Below are positions 13,668 to 19,539 of a DNA stretch of 19,539 nt, piece by piece. Each line of letters opens with the position of its first letter. Positions within the stretch are counted from its first letter, which is position 1. The notes under the pieces are model-generated. The model was not told the origin of the DNA. It did not search any database and saw only the letters and a program-made list of their open reading frames with translations. Origin of the DNA: Bacteroidota bacterium (GTDB taxonomy: Bacteria > Bacteroidota > Bacteroidia > Bacteroidales > UBA932); assembly GCA_009778375.1 (NCBI GenBank), contig WRJW01000214.1:1-19539 (forward strand), given 5' to 3'. Made by a program: the position numbers and the translations under genes.

Positions 13668-13793
13668 CCAACTTGGAAAAAAGTTTTTTTTGGCAAATTT
13701 TGGGGTTTGTGCGCTTTTTTTACCCACCTTTTTGAGGCAATCATACATTTTGGGGATTTTTGGTTCGATTTTACCCCATGTATACCAACTTGG
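13668..13793. promoter_or_regulatory. Pair of CCAACTTGG sites upstream of the xis-like gene
   Basis: CCAACTTGG (CCAA-N-TTGG, a palindrome) occurs at 13668-13676 and 13785-13793, 117 bp apart. They bracket most of the 196-base gap between rteC and the xis-like gene. In CTnDOT, RteC acts upstream of an excision gene, so these are candidate RteC or XRE operators. Confidence 0.4.
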
Positions 13794-13798
13794 GATTT

Positions 13799-14632
13799 TT
13801 AGTCGTCCTCGTCTTCAATCTTCCGTAGAAGCGCTGTTTTGAGGGCATCAATAAATTTAGTGGGCTTGGAACGGGCTTTTATGTCCAAGTAGGTCCGGTA
13901 GGTGTCGGACAGGGTTATTTTAAAGGTTTGTTCAAAGAAACCGGCCAACCGGCTTATGTCGCAATTTCCGCTTCCGATGGCTTTCATGGCATAAAGGGCG
14001 TAGATAAGTTCGACTAATGCGGCTTTGGATTCTGTCCATTTGAAAGCATCCGAAGCATCAGGCTGTACCGTCGGAGTGAGGATGTCCAAGGCATCTAACT
14101 GTCGGTAGAGGTAATCGGTTAACTGTTCGTAGGCAATAATCTTTGCCACCATATAGTCGTATCCGGTGGAAAACTGGGGATCCATATCGGAGGCCATATC
14201 GTCGTCGCAGATGGCGGGTATTTCGCCATGCCGCAGAAAGTAGACGTTATCCAAGTAAGCTTCTCCTGTGCGGTAGTATTGGTGAAATTCGGGATGGAGT
14301 GTTTGGAAACGTGTCAGGTTCTCTATTTCTGCTTTCAGGTAGGTTTGATGAATAGGGCGGCCGCCTGTTGGCCGCCTCGATTCTATGTGGTAGACTTTTC
14401 GGTGGTAGATATATTTGCTGAGGATGTTGGGCTTGGTGGTTTTGAAAAAGTCTATCTCTTCCAATTCGTCCCGAAATGGATTTTGGAGAATGTAGGCACG
14501 CAACTGTATAAGTCCCTGAGAAACGCATTTTGCGGATGCCTTGGCCTTCTGGATGGCGCCGAGTTCCTGCTTGGACAGATCGTGTAGTTGGGTGTACAGT
14601 CGTTGGCTTAGGTCATGGGTAAAGGTGTGCAT
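13799..14632 (-). CDS. rteC: RteC-like regulator
   Basis: The 277-aa product matches the RteC family at its C-terminus: FKWTESKAALVELIYALYAM, ISRLAGFFEQTFKI, LSDTYRTYLDIKARSKPTKF and a final LKTALLRKIEDEDD. The N-terminal half (GLIQLRAYILQNPFRDELEE, FFKTTKPNILSKYIYHRKVY) is also typical. In CTnDOT, RteC activates the excision operon by binding upstream of xis2c. Here the next gene downstream is an xis-like HTH protein, the same arrangement. The start lies inside the 3' end of the XRE gene (25-base overlap), so translation is coupled. The frame is complete, with no sign of decay. Confidence 0.88.
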   Translation of the reverse strand: MHTFTHDLSQRLYTQLHDLSKQELGAIQKAKASAKCVSQGLIQLRAYILQNPFRDELEEIDFFKTTKPNILSKYIYHRKVYHIESRRPTGGRPIHQTYLKAEIENLTRFQTLHPEFHQYYRTGEAYLDNVYFLRHGEIPAICDDDMASDMDPQFSTGYDYMVAKIIAYEQLTDYLYRQLDALDILTPTVQPDASDAFKWTESKAALVELIYALYAMKAIGSGNCDISRLAGFFEQTFKITLSDTYRTYLDIKARSKPTKFIDALKTALLRKIEDEDD

Positions 14633-14832
14633 GTTTCGGAGTCTTCCAATTTGAAGATGTCTTCCACTGTGAGGTTAAAGAGTTGGGCAATGCGTAGCGC
14701 CAGAATGGTAGAGGGAACATATTTGCGCCCCTCTATAGCGTATATGGATTGGCGACTGACCCCCAGGAGGTCTGCTAACTGTTGTTGCGACAAATCGTAT
14801 CGGGCGCGCTCTACTTTGATCAGGTTTTTCAT
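14608..14832 (-). CDS. XRE-family HTH regulator
   Basis: The 74-aa product is a single Cro/C1-type helix-turn-helix: ERARYDLSQQQLADLLGVSR, QSIYAIEGRKYVPST, then LALRIAQLFNLTVEDIFKLE. This small form, often found with DUF2178-like membrane proteins, is common in Bacteroidota and Firmicutes. Here two membrane-protein genes lie immediately upstream (six-base gap). It overlaps rteC by 25 bases. It may repress its own operon or control excision (inferred). Confidence 0.92.
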   Translation of the reverse strand: MKNLIKVERARYDLSQQQLADLLGVSRQSIYAIEGRKYVPSTILALRIAQLFNLTVEDIFKLEDSETCTPLPMT

Positions 14833-14838
14833 GGGCGG

Positions 14839-15312
14839 TTATAAGGTTGTAGGTTCATCGGTGGCGAATATTTCTGCACGAATTTTCAATGCCTTGAAAA
14901 TGATGATGTAAGACAAAAACTGAATGATCAGAACATCAATACATTCAAGGTCTTTGCCAAAAATAGATACCAGCAGGATAACAACGGTAATCAGCATCAG
15001 GGCCAGAGAAAAGGCTTTGGCTCTTATGGCGTCTATGTACTCGTCGTCGTGTTTATCTTTGGATAGCAGGTAGACGAGGATGGAAGAGAAGAAGAGCAGG
15101 CCGGAAAACAGGTCTATAGTGTTACTGGCTTTGTGTTCTTCTGAATATTGGATTAGAACATTTTCGTGAGCGGTTCCGGGATGGAGCCCATCGGGTTTAC
15201 TCCATTCTTCTATAAATCCTTGCTTAAAAGCAGGAAAACTAACTGCGAAATAGGCAACAAACAGAAACAGCGACAGCCATTTGCACCAGTTTGGTAAAAT
15301 TGTAAGTTTCAT
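14839..15312 (-). CDS. Four-helix membrane protein paired with the XRE regulator
   Basis: The 157-aa product has four hydrophobic segments at about 11-30 (WLSLFLFVAYFAVSF), 62-82 (IDLFSGLLFFSSILVYLLS), 99-116 (LALMLITVVILLVSIF) and 123-142. A charged loop containing KDKHDDEYIDAIRAKAFSL follows the second helix. The shared MKLTILPNW/MKFSILPNS start, a DExxDALR-like loop and overall topology show that it is a paralogue of the next gene upstream. Gaps of six bases to the XRE gene and four to its paralogue show an operon. Such proteins accompany XRE genes and may sense or modulate them at the membrane; the function is unknown. Confidence 0.75.
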   Translation of the reverse strand: MKLTILPNWCKWLSLFLFVAYFAVSFPAFKQGFIEEWSKPDGLHPGTAHENVLIQYSEEHKASNTIDLFSGLLFFSSILVYLLSKDKHDDEYIDAIRAKAFSLALMLITVVILLVSIFGKDLECIDVLIIQFLSYIIIFKALKIRAEIFATDEPTTL

Positions 15313-15316
15313 GATG

Positions 15317-15796
15317 TTATGTTTTAATGATGTTAGACTTCTTCACTTGAAATGTAATTAAATAGCAGAAAAACAGGACAAAAAGTAATGTCCTGCCGGG
15401 GATGATCCAGCCGATTAGGGTGTAGAGGAATGTAATGCCAAGACAAATTAGTATCGACAGTCGGATGGATTCCCACCGGAGGGCATCCATCAACTCATCT
15501 TCGACTTTTTCTTTCGCCAGCATGTAACAGGCAATGCCGAGAAGGAGGAGAAAGGAGCAAAGTTTGAACGACAAAAGTTGATCATTGTAGCCTTTGAAAC
15601 TGTTGCCAAAGGCAGTACCGATAGCTGTTCCGGCGGAAAAGGCGTCTAAATCGAAGTATTGGGTTTCGCTAATGTCCAACTGGCGAACGATGTCCCAGTT
15701 GGCGTAGATGCTGAGGCCTAAGATGGCAGCAATGGCAACGAAAAAAAGGGCAATGCCGATTTTTTTGAAAGAGTTGGGGAGGATGGAGAATTTCAT
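15317..15796 (-). CDS. Four-helix membrane protein, paralogue of its neighbour
   Basis: The 159-aa product starts MKFSILPNSFKKIGIALFFV and has four likely membrane helices (about 11-30, 72-91, 106-130 and 134-151). The cytoplasmic loop KEKVEDELMDALRWESIRLS matches the KDKHDDEYIDAIRAKAFSL loop of the downstream paralogue. It is first in the leftward operon that continues through the second membrane protein, XRE and rteC. A promoter with CTTG and TATATTTG boxes lies 40-70 bases upstream. Function unknown. Confidence 0.75.
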   Translation of the reverse strand: MKFSILPNSFKKIGIALFFVAIAAILGLSIYANWDIVRQLDISETQYFDLDAFSAGTAIGTAFGNSFKGYNDQLLSFKLCSFLLLLGIACYMLAKEKVEDELMDALRWESIRLSILICLGITFLYTLIGWIIPGRTLLFVLFFCYLITFQVKKSNIIKT

Positions 15797-15836
15797 AACG
15801 GGCTAATGTTTTTGGTGGTTGTTTGTATTATGGGCG

Positions 15837-15867
15837 CAAATATAAGAATACTTTTTAATACGACAAG
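15837..15867 (-). promoter_or_regulatory. Promoter of the membrane protein-XRE-rteC operon
   Basis: On the minus strand CTTG (15867-15864), a 19-base spacer and TATATTTG (15844-15837) fit the Bacteroidota promoter form. The start codon is at 15796. Confidence 0.6.
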
Positions 15868-15956
15868 CATACTTTACAAAAATAATGAAAAACTTTGCCA
15901 AAAAAATTTTAAAAATAGAATTTGACGTTTTGCCAAATTTCAAAATAACTGTTGCC

Positions 15957-15964
15957 TATCTTTG
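15957..15964 (+). promoter_or_regulatory. -7 box of the symE-like gene
   Basis: TATCTTTG on the plus strand matches TAnnTTTG and lies 28 bases before the ATG at 15993. TTTG boxes exist upstream (15921, 15929) but at longer than usual spacing. It argues against the earlier ATG at 15885. Confidence 0.45.
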
Positions 15965-15992
15965 TGCCGTGCAAAACTTAAACATTATAGAT

Positions 15993-16364
15993 ATGAGCAG
16001 AAAGAGAAACAAAACAGAAGAAGAATACGGGCCGGATCTTCCTGGGATAGGAGGCCAAAAAATCGGGAGAGACGAGACAGGCAACATGGAAAGGTACTAC
16101 AAAGTACGCCACCTCAACCAGCCAAGAGACAATTGCCGCAGCTTCGTAACCGTTCCAAATATTGCTTTGTGTGGCGTATGGTTGGAGGAGGCAGGTTTTC
16201 CAATTGGATCATACATTAGTGTAAAGGTTTCAAAAGGACAATTGGTGATTGTGCGGGCAGAGCCGTCAGAAGTCTTGGATGTAATTAAAAAATGGGAGTT
16301 GCCAGGACGTGTACTGTGGGAGTTTGTTGTACAGTCGAAACAGATTGAATATATGCTACCTTAA
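15993..16364 (+). CDS. SymE-like toxin
   Basis: The 123-aa product from the ATG at 15993 has a SymE domain at about 38-80: RYYKVRHLNQP, VPNIALCGVWLEEAGFPIGS, YISVKVSKGQLVIVRAE. The GxWLEEAGFxxG and VxxGxLVI pattern is diagnostic of the family (SymE_toxin, AbrB-like fold). In E. coli, SymE is a type I toxin that damages RNA or the nucleoid and is held down by the antisense RNA SymR. Here no antisense promoter box was found within the gene. It is divergent from the membrane-protein operon and convergent with int (35-base gap). The longer frame from 15885 starts before the promoter box, so I use 15993. It could be a stability module for the element. Confidence 0.82.
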   Translation: MSRKRNKTEEEYGPDLPGIGGQKIGRDETGNMERYYKVRHLNQPRDNCRSFVTVPNIALCGVWLEEAGFPIGSYISVKVSKGQLVIVRAEPSEVLDVIKKWELPGRVLWEFVVQSKQIEYMLP

Positions 16365-16399
16365 AGTTATTATGTTATTATTGCACCCAGTCAATAGTC

Positions 16400-17674
16400 T
16401 TAGAAACCTACTACTTTGGCGGCTTTTCGTTCTTGTTGTACCGGTTCCTTCGGTTGCGTGGCGGCTGTAAGCCGCTCACGCAACTGGCGCATATCTTCAC
16501 CCACTTTTTTGTCAAGGATTTTGGCGTAGTGTTGGGTTATTTTTAAGTCTTTATGACCTAGCATTTTTGACACACTTTCTATGGGCACATTATTGGCTAA
16601 GGTTATGGTGGTGGCAAAGGTATGTCGGGCAGCATGGAACGTGAGTTCTTTTTGAATGCCGCAGAGGTCGGCAATTTCCTTTAAGTAGGCATTCATTTTT
16701 TGGTTGCTGAGTACCGGTAAAAGGGTGCCGCGGTTTTGGGCTTGTGGGTGATCTCTGTACTTTTCGAGAATGGAGGCGGCAACAGGTAGGATCGGAATAC
16801 TGGCGCGGGTGTCGGTCTTGGTGCGGTGAATAAAGATCCAACGACCTCCATCTATACCCAAGCCTATATGACTTTTAGAAAGTTTGCGAACATCTGAATA
16901 CGCAAGACCAGTGTAGCAGCAGAAAACAAAAATATCTTTGACCTGATCAATGCGCGGTATGGCAAAATGTCTGTTCAGGAGGTTATAAACCTCTTCCTGA
17001 TTTAAATACACCCGTTCTACTTCTTTAATTCTGCCTTTGTAGTTGATAAACGGGTTTCGCTCTATCCAACCGTTGCAAAGACAAATGCGAATGATTTTAC
17101 CAAAGTTGCGGATGTATTTTACTGATGTGTTCTGGGAACAACGGCAAACTGTCTTGAGGTAAAACTCGTAGCCGGTAACAAATTCGTGGTCGATCTCTCG
17201 GATGTCTATATCGGAAACTTTGTATTTCCATTGCATATATTCGATGGTATGTTTGAGCGATGTTTGGTACCGTTCGAGGGTTGCAGGAGAATAATCTACC
17301 CCGATTAGGGCCTTAACTTCCTGATTGTGTTTTTGAAAAATGGGGATAAGCATATGGCGACGTTGCTCTATGCCAAAAATTTTGTTGCGTATATTCTCGG
17401 CATTAACCGGCTTGTTTTCGCGTATTAGTTGCTGCTGGTAATCGTATATCTTGGCTTTGAGGGCATCCAAGTAGGTGTTGAGGGTTCGGGAGTCTGGTGT
17501 GGTCCCTTTGGCGCGGTTGCCATCAACCGACCATTTTTCGGGATGGATGTAGCGATGTGTGCTAAATTCAATACGTTGCCCATTAATGGTTACGCGGGCA
17601 TAAATGGGGAAATGACCATTTGTGTTTGCTCTTGATTTTTTGGCTTGAAACAGAATCGAAAAATTGTTGTTCAT
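16400..17674 (-). CDS. int: Tyrosine recombinase (integrase)
   Basis: The 424-aa product has an N-terminal SAM-like arm and core-binding region (ILFQAKKSRANTNGHFPIYA, HRYIHPEKWS, LERYQTSLKHTIEYMQWKYK) and a C-terminal catalytic domain. Visible catalytic features are FHAARHTFATT (HxxR), MLGHKDLKITQHYAKI (second His and the nucleophile Tyr) and KTDT in the beta-hairpin. The first-Arg box reads TGLAYSDVRKL, with Ala where most recombinases have Arg, as in IntDOT-type enzymes of Bacteroides. The frame is open back into the tRNA gene, but the start MNNNFSIL at 17674 agrees with the promoter at 17726-17695. It lies at the right end of the element next to tRNA-Ser. Confidence 0.93.
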   Translation of the reverse strand: MNNNFSILFQAKKSRANTNGHFPIYARVTINGQRIEFSTHRYIHPEKWSVDGNRAKGTTPDSRTLNTYLDALKAKIYDYQQQLIRENKPVNAENIRNKIFGIEQRRHMLIPIFQKHNQEVKALIGVDYSPATLERYQTSLKHTIEYMQWKYKVSDIDIREIDHEFVTGYEFYLKTVCRCSQNTSVKYIRNFGKIIRICLCNGWIERNPFINYKGRIKEVERVYLNQEEVYNLLNRHFAIPRIDQVKDIFVFCCYTGLAYSDVRKLSKSHIGLGIDGGRWIFIHRTKTDTRASIPILPVAASILEKYRDHPQAQNRGTLLPVLSNQKMNAYLKEIADLCGIQKELTFHAARHTFATTITLANNVPIESVSKMLGHKDLKITQHYAKILDKKVGEDMRQLRERLTAATQPKEPVQQERKAAKVVGF

Positions 17675-17694
17675 GGTGGTAATTTTTAAAGGTT

Positions 17695-17726
17695 CAAAAA
17701 TATGTTTTGTACGACTTTCCGGCAAG
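17695..17726 (-). promoter_or_regulatory. Promoter of int
   Basis: Minus-strand CTTG (17726-17723), a 20-base spacer and TATTTTTG (17702-17695) fit the Bacteroidota consensus. The start codon follows 20 bases after the -7 box. Confidence 0.6.
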
Positions 17727-17728
17727 AT

Positions 17729-17743
17729 GTTCATTATTTGAAC
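17729..17743. promoter_or_regulatory. Iteron-like palindrome abutting the int promoter
   Basis: GTTCATTATTTGAAC matches the GTTCA-N5-TGAAC iterons of the replication gene 4.7 kb away. It sits directly upstream of the int -33 box, the position of an activator site. Confidence 0.65.
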
Positions 17744-17805
17744 TACTTGTTGGTTACCACTTTTGAGGTCAATACGGGTGCACTGGAACGTTCTCCTTAT
17801 ATGTC

Positions 17806-17823
17806 CCCGAATTTGCACCCTCG
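17806..17823 (+). repeat. 18-bp direct repeat, putative attR
   Basis: CCCGAATTTGCACCCTCG is identical to 1074-1091. It lies between the int promoter and the tRNA-Ser terminator. An inverted GGGTGCA/TGCACCC pair (17775-17781 with 17814-17820) overlaps it and may be a recombinase arm site. Confidence 0.65.
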
Positions 17824-17866
17824 GGATTGCAGTTTTTTGATGATTTTTGAGGTTTTGGGAAAAAAG

Positions 17867-17900
17867 AAAAACCCGCAAATCATTCATTTTGCGAGTTTTT
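17867..17900 (-). terminator. Terminator of tRNA-Ser
   Basis: Arms AAAAACCCGCAAA and TTTGCGAGTTTTT (one mismatch) form a hairpin followed on the minus strand by a T-rich run. It lies 24 bases beyond the tRNA 3' end and looks like part of the native chromosome. Confidence 0.75.
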
Positions 17901-17923
17901 GTACTGAATTTGTTTTGTAAGGG

Positions 17924-18008
17924 CGGAGAGGGAGGGATTCGAACCCCCGGAAGCTCACACTTCAACGGTTTTCAAGACCGCCGCAATCGACCACTCTGCC
18001 ACCTCTCC
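17924..18008 (-). tRNA. tRNA-Ser(UGA)
   Basis: Read on the minus strand, the gene has acceptor GGAGAGG/CCTCTCC, a D-arm, the anticodon stem CGGT/ACCG with loop CTTGAAA (anticodon TGA), a long variable arm typical of Ser, and a T-arm with GGTTCGAATC. The discriminator base is G and CCA is not encoded. It is intact. Its 3' end (17922-17946) is repeated at 996-1020, and it stands beside the integrase, so it may be or neighbour the integration target. Confidence 0.95.
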
Positions 18009-18018
18009 GTAGTCTGTG

Positions 18019-18645
18019 TCATCGTTTCTTCCCAAAATAATGCCATTGGAAAATCATCAGATACAAAATTCCGGTGGTAATGGCGCTGTCGGCAATATTA
18101 AAAATGAACCGGAAAAAAATAAACTCCTTACCGCCCCAAATCGGCACCCAGGATGGCAAGGTGGTGTCTATAAAAGGGAAGTATAACATATCTACCACTT
18201 TGGCCTGAAGAAAAGGGGCGTATCCTCCTCCTTCGGGTAAAAATTGAGCTACCTGTCCCGGAAGGGATTCGCTAAAAAGCAAGCCGTAAAAGGCGCTGTC
18301 CAAAACATTGCCTACGGCTCCGATCAAAATCAGCGAGATGCCAATCAAAACGCCCACCGGAGCCTTCTCTTTAATCAAACGATGTAGGTAAAATCCAAGA
18401 AAAACGGCCAAGACTATCCGGAAGAGGCTGAGCAATAATTTTGCGGTATCGCCACCCAAAAAGAGGCCAAAGGCTATTCCTCTGTTTTCGATAAAATTTA
18501 ACTGGAACCACGAACCCAATACAGGGATGCTTTCTCCAAGGCTCAAATGGGTTTTTACCCAAATCTTTAACAACTGATCCAGAAACAGAATCAGCACTAC
18601 CAAAAATCCGACAAGAAAAGTTCTTGATCTGCGCGAAGAAAACAT
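18019..18645 (-). CDS. lspA: Lipoprotein signal peptidase
   Basis: The 208-aa product is the membrane aspartic protease that removes signal peptides from prolipoproteins. Visible are four membrane helices (for example TFLVGFLVVLILFLDQLLKI), FIENRGIAFG, VGNVLDS and FRFIFNIADSAIT, the last two holding the catalytic Asp pair (GNxxD and NxAD). It is somewhat longer than the E. coli enzyme because of an insert before VVDMLYFPF, as usual in Bacteroidota. It follows the DksA-like gene by 16 bases, so they form an operon with ileS upstream. It is ordinary chromosome flanking the element. Confidence 0.95.
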   Translation of the reverse strand: MFSSRRSRTFLVGFLVVLILFLDQLLKIWVKTHLSLGESIPVLGSWFQLNFIENRGIAFGLFLGGDTAKLLLSLFRIVLAVFLGFYLHRLIKEKAPVGVLIGISLILIGAVGNVLDSAFYGLLFSESLPGQVAQFLPEGGGYAPFLQAKVVDMLYFPFIDTTLPSWVPIWGGKEFIFFRFIFNIADSAITTGILYLMIFQWHYFGKKR

Positions 18646-18661
18646 ACTTATAAACAGTTTC

Positions 18662-19069
18662 TTACTCTCTGTTGTTTTTGGCCTCTACGCACAAGGTGGC
18701 ATGAGGTACCAATTTAAGGCGCTCCTTGGGAATCAGTTTGCCCGTTTCGCGGCAAATTCCGTAGGTTTTATTCTCGATCCTAATCAGGGCCATTTCCAAA
18801 GAACGGATAAACTTCTGCTGACGCAGGGCCAATTGACCCGATTCCTCCTTGGAAAGCGCAGAGGCGCCCTCTTCCAAAACCTTAAAGGTAGGAGACGTAT
18901 CTTCGGTATCGTTACTGCTGCTATGGGTTACCGATGATTTTAACGCATCGTAGTCTTTTTTGGCTTTTTCCAATTTATCTAAAATAAGCTCTTTGAACTC
19001 GTGAAGCTCTTCGTCGCTGTAGCGAAGTCTTGCCTGAACTCCTTCTATCATAATATCTTGCTGTTCCAT
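18662..19069 (-). CDS. DksA/TraR-family protein
   Basis: The 135-aa product from the ATG at 19069 has an N-terminal coiled-coil (RYSDEELHEFKELILDKLEK and on) and a C-terminal zinc-finger-like globule with TYGICRETGKLIPKERLKLV and PHATLCVEAK. The first CxxC is reduced to a single Cys (GICRETGKLI), as in the Bacteroidota members. DksA-type proteins bind the RNA polymerase secondary channel and act with ppGpp. The longer frame from 19225 overlaps the ileS 3' end, and a TACCTTTG box lies 20 bases before 19069, so the shorter start is chosen. The arrangement ileS, dksA-like, lspA is common in this phylum. Confidence 0.9.
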   Translation of the reverse strand: MEQQDIMIEGVQARLRYSDEELHEFKELILDKLEKAKKDYDALKSSVTHSSSNDTEDTSPTFKVLEEGASALSKEESGQLALRQQKFIRSLEMALIRIENKTYGICRETGKLIPKERLKLVPHATLCVEAKNNRE

Positions 19070-19088
19070 GGCGATAATTTTTAAAATG

Positions 19089-19096
19089 CAAAGGTA
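19089..19096 (-). promoter_or_regulatory. -7 box before the DksA-like gene
   Basis: TACCTTTG on the minus strand matches TAnnTTTG, 19 bases before the ATG at 19069. No clear upstream box is seen. Confidence 0.45.
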
Positions 19097-19116
19097 ATAA
19101 TTATTTTTGATTCCGC

Positions 19117-19539
19117 TTACACCTTTGTCAGGCTGATGCCTAACGTTCCTTCGCCCCATTCTACCGTCCGATCGTGGAGAACATTTTCTGTTACGGTTAA
19201 GGAGACGGCTAAAGTTTGGGCGCATACATACTCCTTACATTCATCTAACGCTTCCAACACATCGGCGGCGGGGGCAACAGCTATCCGAATTTTATCGCTT
19301 ACCTCAAAACCGTACTCTTTACGAAGATTTTGAATCCGGTTGACCAACTCTCGGGCCGTTCCTTCGCGCCTTAGGCCATCCGACACGGTAATATCCAAGG
19401 CAATAGTCAAGTTGCCCTCTACCGCCACCAACCAGCCGGGCATATCTTCGGAGGCAATAGTGACGTCTTCGGGAGTGAGCACTACTTCTCCCGACTCCAA
19501 AACCAAACGATATTCCAAAGCATGTTCCAGAATGGTAAT
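19117..19539 (-). CDS. ileS: Isoleucyl-tRNA synthetase, C-terminal part
   Basis: The reading frame enters from the right edge (ITILEHALEYRLVLESGEVV) and ends at a stop at 19117-19119. It comprises the C-terminal about 140 residues typical of the long Bacteroidota IleS: LTPEDVTIASEDMPGW, ALDITVSDGLRREGTARELV, NRIQNLRKEYGFEVSDKIRI. The GLRREGTARELVNRIQNLRK motif is highly characteristic. The catalytic core lies outside the window. The gene reads towards the DksA-like gene, and there is no sign of disruption. Confidence 0.95.
   Translation of the reverse strand: MTILEHALEYRLVLESGEVVLTPEDVTIASEDMPGWLVAVEGNLTIALDITVSDGLRREGTARELVNRIQNLRKEYGFEVSDKIRIAVAPAADVLEALDECKEYVCAQTLAVSLTVTENVLHDRTVEWGEGTLGISLTKV

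Larger units (their letters stand above)
1074..17823. mobile_element. Integrated element with integrase, Rep/DnaC, RteC and cargo (about 16.7 kb)
   Basis: The segment is bounded by an 18-bp perfect direct repeat and has a tyrosine-recombinase gene at its right end. It lies beside tRNA-Ser(UGA), with housekeeping genes lspA, the DksA-like gene and ileS immediately outside. It encodes integration and excision functions (int, xis-like HTH), control (RteC, XRE), replication (initiator with iterons, DnaC-like ATPase) and cargo (SIR2-like protein, phage-like operon, endolysin, RiPP cluster, SymE). No relaxase, type IV secretion, capsid, portal or terminase gene is visible. The alternative boundaries are the tRNA-3'-end repeats at 996-1020 and 17922-17946. 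It could be an integrative mobilizable element that relies on partners, or a phage satellite. Confidence 0.75.

Noticed and set aside
14228..14587. A 119-codon plus-strand frame within rteC
   Set aside because: It is antisense to the clear RteC family gene and shows no features of its own.

Overview
The window looks like a Bacteroidota (Bacteroidales-type) chromosome carrying an integrated, roughly 17 kb mobile element. Three things support the host group. Promoter-like boxes have the TAnnTTTG form, several with a (T/C)TTG box about 19-20 bases upstream. The gene families are typical of the group: an RteC-like regulator, an IntDOT-type tyrosine recombinase, a GG-Bacteroidales RiPP set and a 6-bladed beta-propeller lipoprotein. 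The right flank has the order ileS, a DksA/TraR-like gene, lspA and tRNA-Ser(UGA), all on the minus strand.

Layout. 1-433: 5' part of a secreted or outer-membrane protein gene (minus). 718-840: 3' remnant of a second DnaC-like ATPase gene. 878-996: strongly folded palindrome next to a tRNA-Ser 3'-end-like segment. An 18-bp perfect direct repeat at 1074-1091 and 17806-17823 probably marks the element ends; the tRNA-end-like repeat (996-1020 and 17922-17946) is the alternative boundary. Inside the element, left to right: a SIR2-like gene (candidate anti-phage NADase); a small conserved protein; a self-contained three-gene operon of phage-like character (249-aa unknown protein, then two small hydrophobic holin-like proteins) with its own promoter and terminator; a 1.3 kb non-coding block of nested hairpins; an N-acetylmuramidase endolysin gene; a structured intergenic region; a RiPP cluster (Cys-rich GG-leader precursor, radical SAM/SPASM maturase, pseudo-rSAM partner, beta-propeller lipoprotein); then a leftward core of dnaC-like ATPase, replication initiator, excisionase-like HTH, RteC, XRE regulator and two membrane proteins; a rightward SymE-like toxin gene; and the integrase.

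How it may work together. The integrase and the xis-like protein would excise the element, with RteC and the XRE protein as controllers. The initiator gene contains five palindromic iterons (GTTCA-N5-TGAAC) at an exact 33-bp period beside an AT-rich tract, a likely replication origin. Another copy of the palindrome abuts the int promoter, which suggests that replication and integrase expression share a DNA-binding protein. No relaxase, coupling protein, capsid, terminase or tail gene is visible. With integrase, regulators, Rep/DnaC, defence cargo and lysis genes, the element resembles a phage satellite (PICI-like) at least as much as a mobilizable element. This is inference. The SIR2 and RiPP cargo is visibly more AT-rich than the flanking core and probably arrived separately.
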